Positions 8,412-14,498 of a stretch of 34,148 nucleotides of DNA are shown in pieces (position 1 is the first letter of the stretch; every line of letters starts with the position of its first letter). Under the pieces are notes generated by a model, which was not told the DNA's origin, did no database searches, and saw only the letters and a program-made list of their open reading frames with translations. The stretch comes from Pseudomonadota bacterium (lineage in GTDB: Bacteria > Pseudomonadota > Gammaproteobacteria > Steroidobacterales > Steroidobacteraceae), in the NCBI GenBank assembly GCA_023417315.1, contig JAEZFW010000027.1, forward strand, positions 1 through 34,148. Reading direction: 5' to 3'. A program made the translations under genes and the position numbers.

Positions 8412-8464
8412 AGGCGCCGTTCATGACTGGATCGGGTCCGTCTTGCCCATTACGATTGGCCACG

Positions 8465-9769
8465 ATGAAGACTACCCGCATGCATGTCCAGCTTCGAATA
8501 CGCGTCGCGATCGCGATAGCGATGCTTGGCGGCGCGAGCGCTGAAGCGCAGGTGCTGCCCGGAGTCGAGCTGCCTCGCGCGCCTGTGATCGGCGATATGG
8601 TCGACGACACCCTCGATACCGTGGATAGGACACTACGCAGCACCAACCTGCGCGAGCTCAGGAAAGTGCAGATGCGCGACTTAGTGCGGAAACATCGGCG
8701 CGTACTGGAGCGAGATGCGCGAGGTGAGCCGGTCATTCGCCGCGAAGTGCTCAGTCTCGCGCCCTCGGAGGAAGCGCTCGAGGTAGCCGAGGCCGCGGGA
8801 TTCTCGATCGCCCGCGAGCAAGCTTTCGATGAGCTCGGCACACGAATCGTCGTCCTGCTCGCACCAGAGCGAATGTCGGCGCGCCGTGCGCTGCGCCGCT
8901 TGCAAGAGCTCGACCCGAAAGGCACGTATGACTATAACCATCTGTACACCGGAAGCGGCGACACGCCTGGCGCTTTGACGAGCTCAGTGGCACCGCCTGC
9001 CCACGCACCACCGGCGCGAGCCGCGGCGGTACGGATCGGTTTGATCGACGGCGGCGTCTTGCAGACTCATTCGGTGTTCGGTACGACAACTTTCCGTGCG
9101 CATGGCTGCGACGGCCTCGATGTTCCGAGCGCACACGGCACATCGGTCGCTTCGCTGATAGCAGCGCAGGTCGACGATCGAGCCTTGGAATTGTTCAGTG
9201 CCGATGTCTATTGCGATCAACCGACGGGTGGCAGCGTAACCGCCATTGCAGCGGCCTTTGCTTGGATGGCGCGTGAGCACGTTCCCATCATCAATGTGAG
9301 TCTCGTCGGTCCATCGAATCGGATGCTGGAGCAGCTCGTCCGAGCAATGATCGAACGGGGTCATGTGATCGTCGCAGCTGTCGGCAACGATGGTCCGAAC
9401 GCAAAGCCTCTCTATCCTGCTGCGTATGAAGGCGTCGTCGGCGTAACGGGCGTCGATAGGCGCGAGCGTGCGCTGCCCGAGGCGCTACGTGGGCGTCAGG
9501 TGGACTTTGCTGCTGCTGGGGCGGATATCGCGGCGGCGAGCCTCGATGGTAGGTACACGCTCGTGCGCGGAACCTCCTTTGCGGCGCCTATCGTTGCTGC
9601 GCTTCTCGCGACAGATTGTGGCGATGTGATGCCCGGCTCGCAGCGAGTCCTCCTCGAGAAATATTCGCAGCTCGCGCGAGATCTCGGGGCGCCGGGCTTC
9701 GATCCGACGTATGGCTTCGGGCTGTTGAGCGCCTCCGTCGTCGAGACGCACGCGCGACGCGTGGAATAA
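8465..9769 (+). CDS. Secreted subtilisin-like (S8) serine protease
   Basis: Started at ATG 8465, this 434-residue protein has a signal peptide (about 1-29, ending ASAEAQ), a pro-region (about 30-165) and a subtilase domain. The triad is complete: D195 in IGLIDGGV, H224 in SAHGTSVASL and S371 in RGTSFAAPI, with N308 in AAVGNDGP as the oxyanion residue. An ATG at 8423 would add 14 residues before the signal peptide; neither start has a clear ribosome site, so the one nearer the basic n-region is preferred. The protease should act in the periplasm or outside. It is divergent from the sigma/anti-sigma operon and followed by a small secreted protein. No GGAATAA-type promoter was found on its own upstream strand. 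Substrate unknown. Confidence 0.9.
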   Translation: MKTTRMHVQLRIRVAIAIAMLGGASAEAQVLPGVELPRAPVIGDMVDDTLDTVDRTLRSTNLRELRKVQMRDLVRKHRRVLERDARGEPVIRREVLSLAPSEEALEVAEAAGFSIAREQAFDELGTRIVVLLAPERMSARRALRRLQELDPKGTYDYNHLYTGSGDTPGALTSSVAPPAHAPPARAAAVRIGLIDGGVLQTHSVFGTTTFRAHGCDGLDVPSAHGTSVASLIAAQVDDRALELFSADVYCDQPTGGSVTAIAAAFAWMAREHVPIINVSLVGPSNRMLEQLVRAMIERGHVIVAAVGNDGPNAKPLYPAAYEGVVGVTGVDRRERALPEALRGRQVDFAAAGADIAAASLDGRYTLVRGTSFAAPIVAALLATDCGDVMPGSQRVLLEKYSQLARDLGAPGFDPTYGFGLLSASVVETHARRVE

Positions 9770-9790
9770 ATCCGCCTTTCGATTCGTCCT
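9763..9790 (+). promoter_or_regulatory. Predicted ECF promoter of the small secreted protein gene
   Basis: GGAATAA (9763-9769), 15 bases, then CGTCCT (9785-9790) copies the layout found upstream of the sigma gene. The -35 heptamer is built from the last Glu codon and TAA stop of the protease gene. A start site near 9797 would leave a leader of about 40 bases before the ATG at 9836. Confidence 0.7.
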
Positions 9791-9835
9791 TCCTTTGAAC
9801 AGCGCGGATTCGCCGCGTGGAGAGGAGCACGAATC

Positions 9836-10486
9836 ATGAACAAGCATCTCTTTCGAATCATCGTCGCGAGCGCCACGTTCGCTGCCGGCGCCTTCTGCAA
9901 CGTCGCTTCAGCACAGGTGCTCGGTGGCGGGCTCACCGGCTCGATCGGCGGCACACTCAATAGTGTATCGGGTTCACTGAATGGAGCCGGTGCTATCGGT
10001 AGCACGCTGCACACCGAGCCGGTCCTGGGCCGATCTCGCGGCCTCGCTGATCGAACGGATGGGCTCACGCGGGACACGCGAGATCGCGTGCGTCAGCGTG
10101 CGCGCAGCACGACCAGCGTGCTGAAGACCGAAACCAAAGGCATCGCCGGCGACCTGAATAGCTCGGCGCAAGGCGTCTCGAACCTGGCGCAAGAAGAAGC
10201 GCCTGCACTGATCGAGGCTGCAAGCTCGAGCGTGGATGCAGCCGCGGAAGGTACCGGCAGCATCGCTATCGGGGCGACGACAGAAGAGCTGGCGAAAAGC
10301 ACTGCGGGAACGGACCCAGTCCAGGAGGCGGATGATCAGAAGCCCGCTACGGAGACTGGCTCGTTGGTGCCAAGCCTCGGTGAGCCGGAGGCGTTGAAAC
10401 TAGACGCGGACACACCGCATCCAAATGCTTCTGCATCGACGCGCACGAACGCACATGGGCAGAACGACAGCGCAGTCGAGATGTAG
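9836..10486 (+). CDS. Small secreted low-complexity protein, function unknown
   Basis: I do not recognise a domain in this 216-residue protein. Residues 1-27 form a clear signal peptide (ending NVASAQ). Next comes a Gly/Ser-rich stretch, VLGGGLTGSIGGTLNSVSGS, then an Arg-rich segment (about 62-95), and an Ala/Ser/Glu/Asp-rich tail that is probably disordered. There is no cysteine after the signal peptide. The ATG has AGGAG eight bases upstream and a predicted ECF promoter matching the sigma operon's. It follows the S8 protease by 66 bases. Composition and setting suggest an exported partner, substrate or stress-surface protein of the sigma/protease module; this is inference. Confidence 0.8.
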   Translation: MNKHLFRIIVASATFAAGAFCNVASAQVLGGGLTGSIGGTLNSVSGSLNGAGAIGSTLHTEPVLGRSRGLADRTDGLTRDTRDRVRQRARSTTSVLKTETKGIAGDLNSSAQGVSNLAQEEAPALIEAASSSVDAAAEGTGSIAIGATTEELAKSTAGTDPVQEADDQKPATETGSLVPSLGEPEALKLDADTPHPNASASTRTNAHGQNDSAVEM

Positions 10487-10504
10487 AGGCATCGGCCCCC
10501 TCGT

Positions 10505-10536
10505 TGACAGAGGCCGGCACAAGCCCGCCTCTGTCA
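10505..10536. terminator. Hairpin between convergent genes
   Basis: TGACAGAGGC (10505-10514) pairs perfectly with GCCTCTGTCA (10527-10536) over a 12-base loop. It lies after the secreted-protein stop and covers the stop codon of the convergent AHSA1 gene, so it could end transcription in both directions. No T tract follows, so intrinsic termination is not certain. Confidence 0.6.
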
Positions 10537-11058
10537 CTTGCTACTCGCGATGACTGTTTGCATCTTCGCAAAGGTACTGCGCCACCCGATCGCATAATCG
10601 TGAGTGGTTGCATAGCCCAAGCGGGAGTGCGTGAAACGCATTTTCGTACCTGCGCCATCCGGCTCGAGTCGCACCGTTACTAAGGTTTCAATGCCCGGCT
10701 CGCTGGCCCAGCTCCAAGTAAACGAGATGTCGACAGGCCTCTGTACATGTTGATACACGCCGGATGCCGTGTGTTGCGTGCCGTCGCTGTCCCTGAACGA
10801 AACCTCGAACCGCCCTCCTTGACGTGCATCGAGTTCAGCGCGAAGAACCTCGCCCTTGGGGTCAGATCCAAACCACCGCGCGACCCAGTCTGGATCCGTC
10901 CATGCCCGCCAGACGCGCTCAGGCGGGTCATCGAAATGCCAGTCAATCGTGAGCGATCTCGACTCAGGTGTGTTGCTCATCGCTTCTCTCGATTCCGCGG
11001 CAAAGATCGCGCTCAACAGACATAACGCCACGCTTACGATCCAACGAGCGTCGCACAT
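10534..11058 (-). CDS. AHSA1/SRPBCC-domain protein with probable signal peptide
   Basis: The C-terminal 140 residues are a standard AHSA1-type SRPBCC (START-like) domain: IDWHFDDPPERVWRAWTDPDWVARWFG near its start, read here in short pieces, then GGRFEVSFRD and GWRSTFAKM. The fold makes a hydrophobic pocket; ligands vary. The ATG at 11058 has GGAGG six bases upstream and gives 174 residues, adding a hydrophobic lead (WIVSVALCLLSAIFAAE) that looks like a signal peptide. An internal ATG at 10980 (MSNTPESRSL) matches the usual cytoplasmic start of this family but has a weaker ribosome site. Either two forms are made or this is an exported member, which would be unusual. No regulator is adjacent. 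Confidence 0.85.
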   Translation of the reverse strand: MCDARWIVSVALCLLSAIFAAESREAMSNTPESRSLTIDWHFDDPPERVWRAWTDPDWVARWFGSDPKGEVLRAELDARQGGRFEVSFRDSDGTQHTASGVYQHVQRPVDISFTWSWASEPGIETLVTVRLEPDGAGTKMRFTHSRLGYATTHDYAIGWRSTFAKMQTVIASSK

Positions 11059-11170
11059 GATGCCTCCTCGGTGACTAGCTGACACAAGGACGGCGATGGC
11101 CCCGGCAAGCCGACATCAACGAGGGCGGGTTGCGATTGCACGAGGCGCACCTACCCGCGGAGGATGTGTC

Positions 11171-11227
11171 ATGTCCGAAAATGATCGATGCTGGTCTGAT
11201 TGTTACGGGCAAGCGCGCCATTTCTAG
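11171..11227 (+). other. Possible 18-codon leader ORF
   Basis: An ATG at 11171 has GGAGG seven bases upstream and opens an 18-codon frame (MSENDRCWSDCYGQARHF) ending at TAG 11225, 34 bases before the isochorismatase-like gene. It may be a translated leader, or chance in a 203-base intergenic region. There is no codon run or stem pair that would mark an attenuator. Confidence 0.2.
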
Positions 11228-11261
11228 CTGAAACTATCAGCCCTTGAGCCGGAGCCCACCC

Positions 11262-11819
11262 ATGCGCACATGTCTTCTTGTGATCGACGCCCAGGAGTCC
11301 TTCCGCTATCGTCCGTACTTTTCGCCCCGCGACGTGCCTGCCTACCTGGATCGACAGAATGCACTGATCGACGGAGCCCGCGGTAGAGGGATCCCGGTCG
11401 TAAGGATCTTTCACGTGGAGCGCGCACCAGAGAGCGCGTTCTCGCTCGAGTCCGGAAATGTTCGGCCGCTGGCAGGCTTGATCGACTTCGATGCGGCAGT
11501 GACGTTTCGCAAGGGTCGTCATAGCGCGCTCGTGGGGAGCGGCTTGGACGTATGGCTCAACGAGAATGGGATCGACAGCATCATCGTGAGCGGCATTCGC
11601 ACCGAGCAATGTTGCGAGACGACTGCTCGACATGCTTCTGATCTCGGCTATCGAGTTCGATATGTGACCGACGCGACGCTCACCTTCGATATGCGCCATG
11701 ACGATGGATCCTTATTCGCCGCGGCAGACATCAAGCGACGGACAGCAGCGGTCCTCGAGGGCCGATTCGCAACGATCTGTTCAGTGGAGCAAGCGCTTGA
11801 AGCAAACCTCGCCAACTGA
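11262..11819 (+). CDS. Isochorismatase-like cysteine hydrolase
   Basis: This 185-residue cytoplasmic protein has the isochorismatase-like fold with a complete Asp-Lys-Cys triad: D9 in LLVIDAQESF, K84 in TFRKGRHSAL and C117 in GIRTEQCCETTARHA. Members hydrolyse amides such as nicotinamide or ureidoacrylate, or vinyl ethers such as isochorismate; the substrate cannot be assigned. I chose ATG 11262, which has GGAG seven bases upstream, over an in-frame TTG at 11244. The next gene, a GlxA-type regulator, starts 23 bases inside its 3' end, so the two are coupled. This hydrolase/GlxA pairing is common in proteobacteria, where the regulator probably controls the hydrolase. Confidence 0.9.
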   Translation: MRTCLLVIDAQESFRYRPYFSPRDVPAYLDRQNALIDGARGRGIPVVRIFHVERAPESAFSLESGNVRPLAGLIDFDAAVTFRKGRHSALVGSGLDVWLNENGIDSIIVSGIRTEQCCETTARHASDLGYRVRYVTDATLTFDMRHDDGSLFAAADIKRRTAAVLEGRFATICSVEQALEANLAN

Positions 11820-12795
11820 AATCTTGTTTGTGATCCTTCCGGACACTTTGCTGCTCGACTGGGCAGGCCCAGCGGAAGCATTCAGGATCGCCAATCAAAG
11901 CCTCGTGTTGCGGGACGCTGCGCCACGCTTCGCGTTGCGATTCGTTGGTCCCCGTGCGACGGCACCGAGCTCAGTCGGCGCGGTCATCGGCGGACTCGAG
12001 GCGCTTCCAGAGAAGCTGCCGAGCGGCGCTTGGGTTGTGTTGAGCGGCAGCCCCAGCGTTCCCCTCTTCGCGGATGCGACTGCGAATCGGGAAACGGTGA
12101 AGTGGCTGTCGCAGGTACGTCCTGGGGATGGCGATACTCGACTGATCACGATCTGCTCTGGCGCCGTGCTTGCCGCGCGCGCGGGTCTGCTCAAGGAGCG
12201 TTCGGCGACAACGCATCATCAGCATCTCGACGAGCTCGGGGCGACGGAATCGAGCTGCAAAGTCATCGGCAATCGCGTCTTCGTGAATGATGGTGCGGTT
12301 TGGTCGAGCGCTGGCATCACGGCGGGTATCGATCTGGCGCTGCACCTCATCGGATTGGAATGCGGACCAACCGTCGCAGCGAGCGCCGCGGAGACGATGG
12401 TGCTGGGCGTGCGACGAAGCAGCAACGATCCGCAGATCTCGCCGCTTCTTGCACATCGAAATCATCTGCACGCGGCTGTCCATCGCGTGCAGGACGCAGT
12501 AAACGAGGCGCCGACGCGCGATTGGACGCTCGATCGGATGGCGAAGGTCGCCCACACGTCGTCGCGACATCTGACGCGCTTGTTTCTCGAGCACACCGGC
12601 GCGACGCCGCTGCAGTACTTGCGCACCGTGCGACTTGCGTTAGCGGAGATGTCGTTGCGCGCTGGCCATAGCGTCACACGCGCAGCGGAGCTCGCGGGCT
12701 TTCGCTCGGATACGCAGTTGCGGCGCGCGTGGCGCGGCCTCGGACAGACAGGCACACCGTCGGCGGTCAGCCGAGGTCCTGCTGAGAGTCGATGA
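11797..12795 (+). CDS. GlxA-type regulator (DJ-1/PfpI plus AraC domains)
   Basis: The gene overlaps the hydrolase gene by 23 bases. TTG 11797 has GGAG seven bases upstream and gives 332 residues (MKQTSPTEILFVILPDTLLL), the usual family length; the open frame extends back to 11698 but that part is only an overlap. Residues 1-190 are a DJ-1/PfpI-like domain with the nucleophile-elbow-like ITICSGAVLAARAG. Residues about 220-330 are an AraC/XylS DNA-binding domain (WTLDRMAKVAHTSSRHLTRLF, then PLQYLRTVRLALAE). The DJ-1 part probably senses a small molecule rather than acting as an amidase. It likely regulates its own operon. The product ends in a short basic tail. Confidence 0.9.
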   Translation: MKQTSPTEILFVILPDTLLLDWAGPAEAFRIANQSLVLRDAAPRFALRFVGPRATAPSSVGAVIGGLEALPEKLPSGAWVVLSGSPSVPLFADATANRETVKWLSQVRPGDGDTRLITICSGAVLAARAGLLKERSATTHHQHLDELGATESSCKVIGNRVFVNDGAVWSSAGITAGIDLALHLIGLECGPTVAASAAETMVLGVRRSSNDPQISPLLAHRNHLHAAVHRVQDAVNEAPTRDWTLDRMAKVAHTSSRHLTRLFLEHTGATPLQYLRTVRLALAEMSLRAGHSVTRAAELAGFRSDTQLRRAWRGLGQTGTPSAVSRGPAESR

Positions 12796-12815
12796 GAACG
12801 CGAGCTAGAAATGCG

Positions 12816-12940
12816 CCCTCACCCTAACCCTCTCCCTCGAGGGAGGAGGGTTGGGGTGAGCCAAGCTCCCTCTCCCTTGAGGGAGAGGGTTGGGGTGAGC
12901 CAAGCTCCCTCTCCCTCGAGGGAGAGGGTTGGGGTGAGGG
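12816..12940. repeat. Tandem palindromic repeat, about 40-bp period
   Basis: Three palindromes of the form CCCTCTCCCTCGAGGGAGAGGG follow each other, linked by TTGGGGTGAGCCAAGCT, with a period near 40 bases. The outer ends are CCCTCACCC and GGGTGAGGG, as in the element at 4-81. It separates the GlxA-type gene from the DUF1272 gene and may terminate the former. Confidence 0.8.
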
Positions 12941-12980
12941 CTCCCCCCACTCGTCTATCAACAAACAAAAGGAGCAAACA

Positions 12981-13229
12981 ATGCTCGAGCTACGACCCAA
13001 TTGTGAATGTTGCGATCGCGACCTGCCTCCCTCATCTGGCGATGCGCGCATCTGCTCTTTCGAGTGCACGTTCTGTTCGGCGTGCGCAGAGGATGTATTG
13101 GACGGACGATGCCCGAACTGCGGCGGCGAGTTGGTCACTCGACCACGCCGCCCCGAAGAGAAGCTCGCGAAGTACCCCGCATCGACGAAGCGCGTGCTGA
13201 AAGACGCGGGATGCGAAGCCCGCACGTAG
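12981..13229 (+). CDS. DUF1272 cysteine-rich zinc-binding-like protein
   Basis: This 82-residue protein is typical of DUF1272: it opens MLELRPNCECCDRDLPP and has nine cysteines (8, 10, 11, 25, 29, 32, 35, 44, 47) arranged as in a double zinc ribbon, including FCSACAEDVL and CPNCGGEL. Metal binding is expected from the family; the biological role is not known. AAGGAG stands six bases before the ATG. The C-terminal tail is basic. No clear operon partner: a repeat array lies upstream, and a hairpin begins two bases past its stop codon. Confidence 0.9.
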   Translation: MLELRPNCECCDRDLPPSSGDARICSFECTFCSACAEDVLDGRCPNCGGELVTRPRRPEEKLAKYPASTKRVLKDAGCEART

Positions 13230-13230
13230 G

Positions 13231-13248
13231 TCGGATTGCAATCCGACG
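13231..13248. repeat. GTCGG-palindrome element
   Basis: GTCGGATTGCAATCCGAC is a perfect 18-bp palindrome set in GTAGGTCGGATTGCAATCC. It is a variant of the GTCGGGTTGAAACCCGAC boxes at 3976 and 4094, so it belongs to the same dispersed family. Placed two bases past the DUF1272 stop codon, it could act as a terminator. Confidence 0.65.
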
Positions 13249-13383
13249 AAGGATACACGGATGCAGGAAGGCCCGCGTTGCAGGGAGCATCCGCGAGATG
13301 TCGTGAAGCGCGCGTTTCTTCGCTCGCCGCAACCAACACAGTGCGCTACAGTCCGAGCGTCGCCTCTCACAAGAACCACAACG

Positions 13384-14310
13384 ATGCTGCGGTCCCTTTG
13401 CGCTTTCGCAGTCGTTCTGCTTGCCATGTCTGCTCAGGCCGCCGAACGCTACGTTGCAATCACGATCGACGATCTGCCCTACCAACGTGGACCGACGCTC
13501 GCGGACGTGCAGCTACTCACGGACCACATGCTGGAGCAGATTCGCAAGCAGAAAGAACCCGTGATGGGCTTCGTGAACGAGAGCAAGCTCCACGACAAAG
13601 GTCCAGAGGAGCTTGCCGCTCGAACCGCTTTGCTGGAGCAATGGCTCGATGCCGGCGCTGAGCTCGGCAATCACACGTACTCGCACGCGGATATCAACGT
13701 CGTTGACTTCGAGAGCTACAAGCAAGACGTGCTCAAGGGCGGAGAGATCACGAGGCCCCTCCTGCGCGCGCGCAATCAGACGTTGCGCTACTTCCGACAT
13801 CCGTACCTGCGTACCGGCAAAGACGAGGAGACGAAGAACGCTTTAGAGGTGTTCCTACGTGAGCACGACTACGTCGTTGCACCCGTGACGATCGACAATG
13901 ACGAATGGATTTACGCGCTCGCGTACGATATCGCGGCGGAGCGTAAGGACGTCGCTACGATGCGTCGTTTAGGCCAAGATTACATCGCCTACATGACGCA
14001 AGCGTTCGAGTTCAGCGAGCATGTCGCGACGCAGATCTTCGGGCGCGACATCAAGCATGTACTGCTCATCCATGTGAACACGCTCAATGCCGACTACTAC
14101 GATGAGCTCATGGCCATGATGAAGGCGCGTGGATACAAGATCGTGACGCTCGCGGAAGCGATGACGGATTCGGCGTATCAGCGTCAGAACTTGTATGTCG
14201 GGCCACAGGGTTGGTCTTGGCTGTTCCGCTGGTCTGTCGGCACGAAGCTCGACACGTCGAAGGCGCCGCAGATTCCCTCATATATAAGAGAGCTGAGCGG
14301 GATCGAGTAA
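13384..14310 (+). CDS. Exported polysaccharide deacetylase (NodB domain)
   Basis: The protein has 308 residues from ATG 13384; the open frame upstream to 13261 runs through the intergenic repeat and is not coding. Residues 1-20 form a signal peptide (AVVLLAMSAQAA). The NodB domain shows motif 1 in AITIDDLPY (D29, D30) and motif 2 in GNHTYSHADIN (H97, H101), together the metal triad, with YFRHPYLRTG as motif 3. Such enzymes remove N- or O-acetyl groups from chitooligosaccharide, peptidoglycan or xylan. With GH51, GH97 and GH2 enzymes nearby, a role on acetylated plant polysaccharide is plausible. There is no clear ribosome site; TACAGT at 13347-13352 with an upstream TGCGC is a possible -10 box. 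Confidence 0.9.
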   Translation: MLRSLCAFAVVLLAMSAQAAERYVAITIDDLPYQRGPTLADVQLLTDHMLEQIRKQKEPVMGFVNESKLHDKGPEELAARTALLEQWLDAGAELGNHTYSHADINVVDFESYKQDVLKGGEITRPLLRARNQTLRYFRHPYLRTGKDEETKNALEVFLREHDYVVAPVTIDNDEWIYALAYDIAAERKDVATMRRLGQDYIAYMTQAFEFSEHVATQIFGRDIKHVLLIHVNTLNADYYDELMAMMKARGYKIVTLAEAMTDSAYQRQNLYVGPQGWSWLFRWSVGTKLDTSKAPQIPSYIRELSGIE

Positions 14311-14335
14311 CGCGAGTTCTGACGCGAAGTACGCG

Positions 14336-14395
14336 CCCTCACCCCGACCCTCTCCCACGTGGGAGAGGGAGCTGTGCCCTCACCGCGACCCTCTC
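14336..14395. repeat. Dispersed palindromic repeat
   Basis: CCCTCACCCCGACCCTCTCCCACGTGGGAGAGGG is followed by a second, decayed CCCTCACCGCGACCCTCTC half. The CCCTCTCCCACGTGGGAGAGGG palindrome can form an 11-bp stem and lies 25 bases past the deacetylase stop, so it may double as a terminator. Confidence 0.7.
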
Positions 14396-14498
14396 AACCG
14401 CCCCTACCATCCCGGTGTCGATATGACGTATTCGCGTTTTTGAGCTTTTCTCGAAGGGATCAGCCTCGCTAGACTTCTCGGACACTTTCGAGGAGGTC

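Noticed and set aside
8423..8464. Upstream ATG start for the S8 protease
   Set aside because: It would place 14 residues (MTGSGPSCPLRLAT) ahead of the basic n-region of the signal peptide, with no ribosome site. It remains possible but is less likely than 8465.
12816..12940. Possible CRISPR array
   Set aside because: The 40-base period consists of near-identical palindromes with no unique spacers, and no cas gene is present.
13261..13383. Upstream start of the deacetylase
   Set aside because: The extra 41 residues would precede and mask a clear signal peptide, and the stretch begins just after a repeat palindrome.
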